10,395 nt of DNA, from positions 1-10,395 of the forward strand of contig CAMFLJ010000116.1 of NCBI GenBank assembly GCA_945957335.1, read 5' to 3'. The stretch's first letter is position 1, and each line of letters starts with the position of its first letter. The notes beneath the pieces were generated by a model that was given only the letters and a program-made list of their open reading frames with translations, was not told where the DNA came from and did no database searches. Shown here piece after piece: positions 1-6,483 of this stretch. Made by a program: the position numbers and the translations under genes. Source of the stretch: an uncultured Actinomycetes bacterium (GTDB lineage Bacteria; Actinomycetota; Acidimicrobiia; Acidimicrobiales; Acidimicrobilacustridaceae).

Positions 1-2268
1 GAGCGCCTCCTCCTGGTGCAGCTTGACGGGCACCGGGATCGGCACGCCGTCGAGGCCCAGAGCGTGCTCCATGGCCGTCTTGTCGTCGTCGGTGAACGGG
101 CGGTCGATGCCGATGAGCTCGGGTGGCGTCGGCGGCTCGATGCCGTACTTCTTCATGGCCCGGGACTTCACGATGGCCCCACCCACGGGCGGGACGATCA
201 GGAGGTTGGCGACCGTGAAGATCACGAAGTGCCAGTTGTTGATGTAGCCGCGGGCGGTGAGGGCCCAGATGATCGCCTGGAGGCCGATCATGGTGAGCAT
301 CAGCGGCTTGGACTTCTTGATGTTCTCGAGCCCCTCGACGATGTCGGACACCGCACCGCTGGGGTTCTTGCCCATCGTGATGCCGATGGTGGCGGGGCCG
401 ACCGAGACGGCCGAGACCAGGAAGCCGAACACGGCCTCGAGGCTCTTGTAGTCCTGGCCCAGCTTGGTGAGCGTGTTCTGCATCGCGAGGAACGAGCAGC
501 CGAACAGCACACCGGCGAACAGCGCCCCGGAGGCGTAGCCGATGCCGCCGACCACGGTGATCAGGAGCACGGCGAGGCTGAGGAAGATGTCGAAGCGGTC
601 GAGGTTGACCGAGCCGAGCTGGGCCGACATGAGCACGCCGCCGATGCCGGCGATGGCGGCCGAGAGCATGAACACCGACAGCTTGAGGCGCACGACGCTC
701 ATGCCGAGGGTGGCGCAGGCCGCCGGGCTGTCCTTCATGGCGGCGAGGCGACGGCCGTAGTTGCTGTGGCGCAGGTAGACGAGCCCGATGGCGAACAGGC
801 CGAACACCACCGTCACCAGGATCAGGAACGACTCGTTCGACTTGAAGTCGAGCGGTCCGATCTTGGGTCTGGGGATGGTGAGCGAGCCGCCCTGGAAGAT
901 CGAGAACTTCCAGCCGAAGACCTCGCGCTCACCGATCTCGGTGAGCACCATGCGGGAGACGAACACGCCGAAGGCCATGGTGGCGAGGGCCAGGTAGAGG
1001 CCTCTGAGGCGCAGCGCAGGGAGCGCGACCAGAGCTCCCACCACTGCGCAGGCGATGGCCGCGAGCAGGATGCCCCAGAGCGTCATGCGCGCCCCGTTGC
1101 CGCTGCCGCTGATGCCGAAGTGGAACACCACGATCGTGCCGATGGCGCCGAACGACAGCGCCGCCAGGTTGATCTCGCCGGCGTAGCCGGTGAGCAGCAC
1201 GAGCGAGAGGGCGATGATGCCGAGCGTGATGCCGTAGGCGAGCGTGTTGATGGCGGTGGTGGCCATGATCGTGCGCAGGGCCCACACCACGACCACCAGC
1301 ACCAGGGCGGCGATCCAGGCGTTGCGCAGCGACGGCATGCGGAAGCGCTCACGGGTGCGCAGCACCGTGGTGCCACGGAGGCGGTCCTGGGGCAGCACCA
1401 GCAGGATGACGAAGAGCAGGATCATCGGGATCGAGGCCCGGAAGGCGCCGGTCCAGGTCCACTTGTTCGCCGGGAAGTAGGCGATCACGTAGTTGGTGGA
1501 GAGGCCGAGCACGATGGCGCCCACGAAGGTGCGGGGCAGGCTCTTGAGCCGGCCGAACATGGCGGCGGCGAAGGCGTCGATCACCAGCAGGGTGAGGGCG
1601 TTGGCGCTCATGGCCGTGCCCTGGATGGGGGTGATGAGGATGCCGGCGAGAGCGGCCAGGAAGGCACCGCCGGCCCACGACAGGGTGGCGAGGCGCTCGG
1701 GGCGGCCGCCGTTGAGCTGGAGCAGGTCGGGGTCGTCGACGACGGCCCGCATGGCCACGCCCGAGCGGGTGCGGCGGAAGAGGAAGGCGATGCCGGCGGC
1801 GATCACGATGGCGAGGGCGAAGGCGATGATCTCGTGCCAGGTGATGTTGATGCCGAAGATCTTCACGGTCGCGTTGGCGCCGAAGAACTTGTAGAAGAGC
1901 CGCGGGGTGCGGGGCGTGGGGTTCCAGATCCAGGTGGCGAGGGCCAGGAAGCCGAGCATCACGCCGACGGGCACGATGATCTTGGTGACCTCGGAGGTGC
2001 CCCTGAGGTTCTTCATGACGACCTGGTAGAGCACCGCCCCCAGCAACGGTGCGAACACGAACAGCACCAGGATCAGCGCGATCGGTGCCGGCCAGCCCCA
2101 GCCCCAGCGGACCTGCCAGTACATGAAGGCGGCCAGCATGGCGATGGCGCCCTGGGCGAAGTTGAAGATGCCCGAGGTCGTGTAGGTGACGACCAGACCC
2201 GAGGCGGCGATGAAGTACACGCCACCCACGACGAGGCCGAGGATGGTGTACTGCAGGAACGTCTGCAC
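1..2268 (-). CDS. Fused LivH-LivM branched-chain amino acid-type ABC transporter permease, 3' end off window
   Basis: Membrane permease of a HAAT-family (Liv-type) ABC importer, with both permease halves in one chain. The frame is open for 756 codons from the GTG at 2268 to the left edge, with no stop. Residues about 1-295 are LivH-like: an N-terminal GLVVGGVYFIAASGLVVTYT segment followed by FNFAQGA, and an ABC-contacting loop RAVVDDPDLLQLNGG near 174-188. A basic linker (about 293-312) joins a LivM-like half with GYAGEINLAALSFGAIG (361-377) and MKDSPAACATLGMSVVRLK (511-529). After the usual LivM end near residue 635 there is extra sequence: two likely membrane segments (about 655-671 and 680-700) and a charged tail. 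The start is firm: an in-frame TAG lies at 2329-2331, no other ATG/GTG/TTG falls between it and 2268, and a purine-rich RBS precedes the GTG. Substrate is unknown; Liv-type systems also carry aromatic and other small acids. The ATPases and binding protein are not in the window. Confidence 0.9.
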   Translation of the reverse strand, partial: MQTFLQYTILGLVVGGVYFIAASGLVVTYTTSGIFNFAQGAIAMLAAFMYWQVRWGWGWPAPIALILVLFVFAPLLGAVLYQVVMKNLRGTSEVTKIIVPVGVMLGFLALATWIWNPTPRTPRLFYKFFGANATVKIFGINITWHEIIAFALAIVIAAGIAFLFRRTRSGVAMRAVVDDPDLLQLNGGRPERLATLSWAGGAFLAALAGILITPIQGTAMSANALTLLVIDAFAAAMFGRLKSLPRTFVGAIVLGLSTNYVIAYFPANKWTWTGAFRASIPMILLFVILLVLPQDRLRGTTVLRTRERFRMPSLRNAWIAALVLVVVVWALRTIMATTAINTLAYGITLGIIALSLVLLTGYAGEINLAALSFGAIGTIVVFHFGISGSGNGARMTLWGILLAAIACAVVGALVALPALRLRGLYLALATMAFGVFVSRMVLTEIGEREVFGWKFSIFQGGSLTIPRPKIGPLDFKSNESFLILVTVVFGLFAIGLVYLRHSNYGRRLAAMKDSPAACATLGMSVVRLKLSVFMLSAAIAGIGGVLMSAQLGSVNLDRFDIFLSLAVLLITVVGGIGYASGALFAGVLFGCSFLAMQNTLTKLGQDYKSLEAVFGFLVSAVSVGPATIGITMGKNPSGAVSDIVEGLENIKKSKPLMLTMIGLQAIIWALTARGYINNWHFVIFTVANLLIVPPVGGAIVKSRAMKKYGIEPPTPPELIGIDRPFTDDDKTAMEHALGLDGVPIPVPVKLHQEEAL

Positions 2269-2275
2269 TCGAACT

Positions 2276-2285
2276 GGTTCCCCCT
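2276..2285 (-). promoter_or_regulatory. Ribosome binding site of the Liv permease
   Basis: Minus-strand AGGGGGAACC precedes the GTG start at 2268. The G-run ends 11 nt before the start, which is long but workable. The same 10-mer precedes the amidohydrolase at 9108, which supports its use as a translation signal. Confidence 0.55.
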
Positions 2286-2327
2286 GTGCGAACGGGCGTG
2301 GTGCGGCCGGCCCGTGTGACGTCCGGC

Positions 2328-2355
2328 ACTATAGGTCGCGATCCAGCGCCGTCGA
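2328..2355 (-). promoter_or_regulatory. Candidate promoter of the Liv permease
   Basis: On the minus strand a TCGACG element (2350-2355; 4/6 to TTGACA) is followed after 16 bp by TATAGT (2328-2333; 5/6 to TATAAT). This would start transcription near 2320 and leave a leader of about 50 nt. It is the best match in a 172-bp gap that is less GC-rich than its surroundings. Pattern match only. Confidence 0.4.
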
Positions 2356-2362
2356 GACGGCG
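2347..2362. promoter_or_regulatory. Palindrome overlapping the -35 box, candidate operator
   Basis: CGCCGTC-GA-GACGGCG is a perfect inverted repeat with 7-bp arms and a 2-bp centre. It covers the proposed -35 hexamer of the permease promoter, so a dimeric repressor bound here could block transcription. The nearby MarR and the TetR regulator are both candidates; neither has been matched to this site. Confidence 0.35.
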
Positions 2363-2387
2363 GTCACAAGCGAGCGACTGTAGTCAC

Positions 2388-2400
2388 GCCTGATTCAGGC
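2388..2400. repeat. Perfect short palindrome GCCTGA-T-TCAGGC
   Basis: Inverted repeat with 6-bp arms and a 1-bp centre, between the acyl-CoA ligase stop and the permease promoter. The centre is too tight for a good RNA hairpin (at most a 5-bp stem with a 3-nt loop) and no T-run follows, so a protein-binding site is more likely than a terminator. Confidence 0.35.
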
Positions 2401-2407
2401 CAACAAG

Positions 2408-2420
2408 TTCACTCGGTGAA
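2408..2420. repeat. Short inverted repeat TTCAC-TCG-GTGAA
   Basis: Perfect 5-bp arms with a 3-bp spacer, 21 bp downstream of the ligase stop codon. It is the third small palindrome in the same gap. It could be an operator half-site pair or a weak hairpin at the ligase mRNA end. Confidence 0.25.
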
Positions 2421-2440
2421 GCAACGGGCGGGGTCGGCGG

Positions 2441-4027
2441 TCAGTTGACCTGGCGCCCGGCATCGCCCCAGTAGCGGGCCCTGAGGGTCTTCTTGTCGGG
2501 CTTCCCGAGCGCCGAGAGCGGGATGGCGTCGACGAGGTCGACGCTCTTCGGGGCCTGCACCGAGCCCTTGTGCTCCTTGACCAGCGCGATGAGCTCGTCG
2601 GGGTCGACCTCGTGCCCCGGGCGGGGCACCACGACGGCCTTCACCGACTCGCCCCAGCGCTCGTCGGGCACCCCGATCACGGCCACCGCCGACACCGCGG
2701 GGTGGGTCGAGATGACGTCCTCGACCTCTCGGGGGTACACGTTGAAGCCGCCGGTGATGATCATGTCCTTCTTGCGGTCGACGATGTAGAGGAAGCCCTC
2801 GTCGTCGGCCCGGGCCACGTCGCCGGTGTGCAGCCAGCCGTGGGCGAAGGCCTCGGCGGTCTGCTCGGGCTTGCCGAGGTAGCCCTTCATCACGAGCGGG
2901 CCCTGCACGCAGATCTCACCGGGCTCGCCGTGGGGCACCTCGTTGCCGTCGTCGTCGAGCAGGGCCACGTGCACCCACGGCACCGGGCGCCCGCAGCTGG
3001 CCAGCCGCTCGAGGTTGTCGGGGTCGTGGTCGGCCTTGCGCAGCGCGGTGATCGCCATCGGGCACTCGGCCTGGCCGTAGAACTGGAAGAAGATCGGGCC
3101 CATGCGGCGCACGGCCTCGGCCAGGCGGGTGGGCGAGGTCGCGGCCGCGCCGTAGAAGACGGTCTGCAGGCTCGAGAGGTCGTACTGGTCGAACTTTGGG
3201 TGGTCGAGCAGCACGTAGAGCATCGTGGGCACGAGCATCGTGGCGGTGATGCGGTGCTCCTCGACCGTGCGCATGAAGGTCTCGGGGTCGAAGCCCGGCA
3301 GCACCGTGAGCGACCCGCCCTTGAGCAGGGTGGGCGTGAAGAAGGCGGCGCCCGCGTGCGACAGCGGGGTGCACACCAGGAAGCGCACCTCGTCGGGCCA
3401 CTCCCACTCGGCCATCTGGATGGTGGTCATGGCCATGCCGCCGCGGTAGGAGCTCATGATCCCCTTGGGCTTGCCGGTGGTGCCGCCCGAGTAGGAGATG
3501 CCGGCGAGGTCCTCGGCGTCGACCAGCGGGGCGACGAGGGGCTGGGGCTCGAAGCCCGCGGCGAGCGAGTCGAGGTCGTCGGCGATGTCGCTCGGGCCGA
3601 GGGCCAGCAGCTTCAGCCCCGGCACCATCTCGGCGAGCTGGCGGGCCCGGTCGGTGAAGTTGTCGGGGTCGAAGATGAGCGTCTCGGCGCCGCAGTCGCC
3701 GAGCACGTAGGCCTGGTCGTCGACCGAGCCCATCGGGTGCAGCGGGGTGGACCGGGTGGCGTTGACCTGGTTGGCCGCCATGGTGAAGAGCACCTCGGGC
3801 CGGTTCAGCGACAGCACCGACGCCTGGCTGCCCTGGCCCAGCCCCCGCGAGCGCAGCGCCTGGGAGTAGCGGCTGACCTGGTCGCGCATCTCGCGTGCGG
3901 TCATGGCGCCCGTGCCGATGATGTTCACCGCCGGCTTGTCGGGGTTCTTGTCGAGCGCGTCGATCAGGAGGTCGGCGGCGAAGACGGGTCGGTAGAGCTG
4001 CGAGAGGTCGGGAGTGACGTCGGTCAT
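2441..4027 (-). CDS. AMP-forming acyl-CoA ligase (fatty-acid/aryl-CoA synthetase, FadD-like)
   Basis: Activates a carboxylic acid with ATP to an acyl-AMP and then an acyl-CoA thioester; soluble, ANL superfamily, 528 aa (normal length). Visible motifs are the P-loop YSGGTTGKPKG (179-189), YGQAE (317-321), TGD (401-403), the hinge region DRKKDMIITGGFNVYPREVE (417-436) and the C-terminal catalytic lysine in SALGKPDKK (K509). All core residues are present, so it should be active. The substrate pocket does not identify chain length. The ATG at 4027 starts a natural MTDVTPDLSQLYRP N-terminus but has no clear Shine-Dalgarno, so it may depend on translation from the MarR gene 66 bp upstream. MarR regulators beside CoA ligases often respond to the CoA product (CouR, BadR), which is the likely logic here. 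Identity as ligase is near certain; fatty versus aryl acid is open. Confidence 0.93.
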   Translation of the reverse strand: MTDVTPDLSQLYRPVFAADLLIDALDKNPDKPAVNIIGTGAMTAREMRDQVSRYSQALRSRGLGQGSQASVLSLNRPEVLFTMAANQVNATRSTPLHPMGSVDDQAYVLGDCGAETLIFDPDNFTDRARQLAEMVPGLKLLALGPSDIADDLDSLAAGFEPQPLVAPLVDAEDLAGISYSGGTTGKPKGIMSSYRGGMAMTTIQMAEWEWPDEVRFLVCTPLSHAGAAFFTPTLLKGGSLTVLPGFDPETFMRTVEEHRITATMLVPTMLYVLLDHPKFDQYDLSSLQTVFYGAAATSPTRLAEAVRRMGPIFFQFYGQAECPMAITALRKADHDPDNLERLASCGRPVPWVHVALLDDDGNEVPHGEPGEICVQGPLVMKGYLGKPEQTAEAFAHGWLHTGDVARADDEGFLYIVDRKKDMIITGGFNVYPREVEDVISTHPAVSAVAVIGVPDERWGESVKAVVVPRPGHEVDPDELIALVKEHKGSVQAPKSVDLVDAIPLSALGKPDKKTLRARYWGDAGRQVN

Positions 4028-4048
4028 GGCCGCCGAAGCTAGCGCCGC

Positions 4049-4071
4049 GGCCCTCTCCCCCGCCGAGGGCC
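4049..4071 (-). repeat. Hairpin between the MarR gene and the acyl-CoA ligase
   Basis: GGCCCTC and GAGGGCC arms (7 bp, perfect) flank a 9-nt loop in the 66-bp gap. There is no T-run, so it is not a classical terminator. It lies 22 bp upstream of the ligase start and could be an attenuator, an operator or an mRNA processing structure. In such GC-rich sequence a chance hairpin is also plausible. Confidence 0.3.
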
Positions 4072-4093
4072 CCTCACCCGCCGGAGGCGTGGC

Positions 4094-4603
4094 TCAGCTG
4101 GCGCGGTCGCGGCGCATGGCGCCGGGGCGACGGGCGAAGTCCTCCGACACCCGGTCGAGCAGCACGCGCAGCTCGTGGAGGTCGGCGGCCGACCAGTCGG
4201 TGAAGGTCTCGGCGATGATGGCGTCGGTGGCGTCGCGGTAGGCCTGGAAGGCCCGGCGGCCCTTGGCGGTGAGCTCGACGATGCCGGCCCGACCGTCGGT
4301 GGGGTCGGCCGAGCGGCGCACGTGGCCGCTCTCGACGAGGTCGCGGATCTCGCGGGAGATCAGCGGCGCCTCGAGGTCGGTGAGGCGGGCGAGCAGCGAG
4401 AGCCGGACCGGCCCCGACCCGCGCAGGGTGGCGAGGATGGTGATGGCGGGACGGGACATCATCACGCCCGACCGCTCGGCCCGGTAGCGCGCCGCCACGC
4501 GGCCGTTGCTCACCCGGGCGATGCGGTTCAGCGCGAACTCCACGCGCCGGAGGTCCTCGAGACGGCTCACGAGCGGGCAACGTAGCGCGTTCCGGCCCCT
4601 CAT
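4094..4603 (-). CDS. MarR-family transcriptional regulator
   Basis: Winged-helix DNA-binding regulator of 169 aa as drawn. Dimerisation helix at about 14-47, helix-turn-helix at about 66-97 (LSLLARLTDLEAPLISREIRDLVESG), and the wing with the family signature DPTDGRAGIVELTAKGRR at 100-117, then C-terminal dimer helices. Known MarR proteins of this size usually repress nearby genes until a phenolic or acyl-CoA ligand binds. It lies directly upstream of the acyl-CoA ligase and probably shares its transcript, so the ligase substrate or CoA product is the likely ligand (inference). The start is uncertain. The ATG at 4603 has no Shine-Dalgarno and lies 14 nt after a large hairpin; GTG at 4570 (residue 12) or GTG at 4543 (residue 21, with GAGGA 10 nt upstream) would give 158 or 149 aa and still keep the whole fold. 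Confidence 0.88.
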   Translation of the reverse strand: MRGRNALRCPLVSRLEDLRRVEFALNRIARVSNGRVAARYRAERSGVMMSRPAITILATLRGSGPVRLSLLARLTDLEAPLISREIRDLVESGHVRRSADPTDGRAGIVELTAKGRRAFQAYRDATDAIIAETFTDWSAADLHELRVLLDRVSEDFARRPGAMRRDRAS

Positions 4604-4616
4604 GTGACGGATGACA

Positions 4617-4646
4617 CGCTGCGGCTACCCGGCGGTAGCCGCAGCG
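4617..4646 (-). terminator. Perfect 13-bp-stem hairpin downstream of the kinase gene
   Basis: Arms 4617-4629 and 4634-4646 are exact reverse complements (CGCTGCGGCTACC on plus) with a 4-nt loop. It starts 11 bp after the kinase stop codon, the usual place for a terminator on the minus strand. The RNA that follows (UGUCAUCC) is not a true U-tract, but actinobacterial terminators often lack one. It also lies directly before the MarR start, so it may act as an attenuator or regulator site for that gene. Confidence 0.65.
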
Positions 4647-4656
4647 GCACCGGGGC

Positions 4657-5766
4657 TCAGCCCCAGTACGACCCGTCGAGCATCTGCTCCTGCAGGTTCC
4701 GGAACATGATGAAGTCGTCGAGGTCGTCGGGCATCTCCATCTGCCCGTAGGTGACCCCGCGCAGCGACGTGCGCACCGAGACGATGGCGAAGCGCTGGGC
4801 CGCGAACACCTCGAACCACTCGAGCGCCTCGACCGGGCGGCCGCTCATCTCGGTGTAGAGGGCGGCCATGTCCTCGCGCTTCATGAAGTCGGGCAGGCCC
4901 GGCATGCCGTACTTCACGGCCATGTCCTGGAAGAACGCGTGGAGGAAGATCATCCACGCCAGGTCGACCTCGGCCGGGCCGATGGCGGCCATCTCCCAGT
5001 CGAGCACCGCGGTGGGCGTGGGCCCGTCCCAGAGCATGTTGCCGATGCGGGCGTCGCCCCAGTTCAGGACCGCCGGGTTCGCCAGCGTCGGGCGGTTGGC
5101 CTCGAGCCAGTCGAAGGTGCGCTCGATGAGCGGGAAGGTCTTTCCGTCGCGGGCCCACTCGTAGTAGCCGCGCTCGTGGCCGAGGTGCTGGTCGAGGTAG
5201 TCGGCGCCGTGCTGGCCACGCTCGAGGAACGACAGGTCGGCGTTGTCGGGGCGCAGCTCGTGCAGCTTCACGAGGGTCTCGACGGCGTTGCGCTGCATGA
5301 GGTCGCGGTCGGCCTCGGAGAGGTCGGCGACCCAGCCTCCGAAGACGTAGGGCGGCACGTCGGTGGGTGCCTTGCCCGACGAGCGCTTCATCACCAGGAA
5401 CGGCACCTGGAGGTAGGACTCGTCCATCATCACGTACGGCACCTCGGGCACCGGCACGGACGTGCGCTCGCCGACCAGGCGCATGGCCTTGGCCTGCATC
5501 TCGATGTCGTAGTGCTGGAACACGGGCACGAGCGACGGCAGGGGCGCCAGGCGGGCGACGAGGTGGTCGACCGTGCCACCGTGCTCGACGTCGAAGAGGA
5601 TGCTCTCCGACGACATGCCGTTCTCGGGGGCGACCACGTTGACGACCTTCGCGTCGGCGGCGATGCCCTCGAGGGCCCAGGTGCCGAGGGCAGCGGCCAG
5701 CTCGTCGGGCGAGCGCCGCCACGGGGTGTCGAGGTCGAATCCTTCAGGGGTGTTCTCGTCGGCCAT
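4657..5766 (-). CDS. APH-family small-molecule kinase (ACAD10/11-, LvaA-type), not an obvious resistance gene
   Basis: Predicted ATP-dependent phosphotransferase with the aminoglycoside phosphotransferase/choline kinase fold, 369 aa, soluble. The catalytic loop reads NWGDARIGNMLW (235-246), giving catalytic Asp238 and metal-binding Asn243. The metal-binding aspartate is in VLDWEMAAIGPAEVDLAW (D256). The N-lobe shows VARLAP (70-75) and a helix-C candidate EMQAKAM. The usual HGD histidine is replaced by Trp236; from memory, WGD variants recur in actinobacterial homologues next to acyl-CoA dehydrogenases. Levulinate LvaA and mammalian ACAD10/11 kinase domains phosphorylate 4-hydroxyacyl-CoAs, so with a dehydrogenase and a CoA ligase in the window a hydroxyacyl-CoA substrate is a reasonable inference. 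The ATG at 5766 has no good Shine-Dalgarno; it lies 63 bp after the TetR stop and the gene ends before a strong hairpin, so it is probably last in the amidohydrolase-tetR transcript. Confidence 0.88.
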   Translation of the reverse strand: MADENTPEGFDLDTPWRRSPDELAAALGTWALEGIAADAKVVNVVAPENGMSSESILFDVEHGGTVDHLVARLAPLPSLVPVFQHYDIEMQAKAMRLVGERTSVPVPEVPYVMMDESYLQVPFLVMKRSSGKAPTDVPPYVFGGWVADLSEADRDLMQRNAVETLVKLHELRPDNADLSFLERGQHGADYLDQHLGHERGYYEWARDGKTFPLIERTFDWLEANRPTLANPAVLNWGDARIGNMLWDGPTPTAVLDWEMAAIGPAEVDLAWMIFLHAFFQDMAVKYGMPGLPDFMKREDMAALYTEMSGRPVEALEWFEVFAAQRFAIVSVRTSLRGVTYGQMEMPDDLDDFIMFRNLQEQMLDGSYWG

Positions 5767-5803
5767 GGCGTGTGACGTTAGTCGCCGCCAACCGGGGTGA
5801 ACT

Positions 5804-5828
5804 CCGCGAGAACGCGGGGCGAACGCGG
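5804..5828. repeat. Hairpin plus GAACGCGG direct repeat between tetR and the kinase gene
   Basis: CCGCG-AGAA-CGCGG (5804-5817) is a perfect 5-bp inverted repeat. GAACGCGG occurs twice with an 11-bp period (5810-5817 and 5821-5828), about one helical turn. It sits right after the TetR stop and 38 bp before the kinase start. It may be a regulator site or a weak hairpin; the 63-bp gap shows no clear promoter. Confidence 0.3.
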
Positions 5829-5829
5829 C

Positions 5830-6483
5830 TCAGCGGCCGGGCGCCAACCCGTCGATCAGCGCGGTGAGCCCGAGCTCGAACACGTCGCCGTACTCGGCCG
5901 GCGCGGCGAGCGCGTCGACGAGCTCGCGGTCGGGCCACTCGGCCGGCCACAGCTGCGGGTCGACGGTGCCGTGGCTCGCGGTGCGGGCCGCGGCGCGCTC
6001 CATGAGCACCGACGAGATGACGTGCACCTGCAGGGCGCGCAGGGCCAGCGCGGCGTCGTGGCCGTGCAGCCCCAGCTCGGCGAGCTCGACGGCCATGGCC
6101 TGCTGGACCGGCAGGAACATGGCCGGGGTGCGGTCGCGCTCGTGGGCCAGGCCCACCAGGTGGGGCCGGGCCAGGAGCGTGGCCCGCAGCGAGCGGGCCA
6201 GGGCGACGATGCGCTCGGCGGGCGAACCGACCGGCACCTCCGGCAGCTCGCCCATGTCGGCGAGCAGCCGGTCGACGAGGCCGTCGAGCACGGCGTCGCG
6301 CCCACCGACGTGCCAGTAGATGGACGTGACGGCCACACCGAGCTCGTCGGAGAGGCCCCGCATGGTCAGCGCGTCGACGCCGTGCAGCTCGACGATGCGG
6401 CCAGCCGCGTCGAGCACGTCGTCGGCGGTGACGGCGCGCCCGGCCCGGTCGGTGCGGGCCGCCGCGCCGGCGGCTGCGCTCAC
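5830..6483 (-). CDS. TetR-family transcriptional regulator
   Basis: Dimeric ligand-responsive DNA-binding protein of 217 aa, usually a repressor. The N-terminal TetR_N domain spans about 19-73, with helix-turn-helix LTMRGLSDELGVAVTSIYWHVGGRDAVLDGLVDRLL at 39-74 in full family form (G, A/V, SIYWHV, R/K). The C-terminal ligand domain (about 85-210) is not recognisable by eye. An Ala-rich, probably disordered segment (1-18) precedes the HTH. The GTG start at 6483 overlaps the TGA of the upstream amidohydrolase as GTGA and has no Shine-Dalgarno, so translation is probably coupled and the regulator is made in step with the enzymes. An open frame continues upstream of 6483, but it is the off-frame shadow of the amidohydrolase. 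The palindrome over the promoter at 9142-9159 is its most likely autoregulatory operator (inference). Confidence 0.9.
   Translation of the reverse strand: MSAAAGAAARTDRAGRAVTADDVLDAAGRIVELHGVDALTMRGLSDELGVAVTSIYWHVGGRDAVLDGLVDRLLADMGELPEVPVGSPAERIVALARSLRATLLARPHLVGLAHERDRTPAMFLPVQQAMAVELAELGLHGHDAALALRALQVHVISSVLMERAAARTASHGTVDPQLWPAEWPDRELVDALAAPAEYGDVFELGLTALIDGLAPGR

Noticed and set aside
1300..1400. Frameshift or separate livH and livM genes
   Set aside because: The reading frame is continuous across the junction, and the only internal ATG there (1338) has no RBS, so a true fusion is more likely.
16..2319. A 767-codon open frame on the plus strand
   Set aside because: It lies in register opposite the Liv permease and encodes a His/Asp/Glu/Gly-rich low-complexity product with no fold, as expected opposite a GC-rich gene with biased third positions.
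2570..4042. Long plus-strand frame opposite the acyl-CoA ligase
   Set aside because: Same compositional shadow. The minus-strand ligase has every family motif, and the antisense product (rich in VGH, GVE and HA runs) has none.
4657..5766. Antibiotic-resistance aminoglycoside phosphotransferase
   Set aside because: Only the broad kinase fold is shared. The WGD variant, length and catabolic neighbours fit the acyl-CoA-linked APH-like group better.
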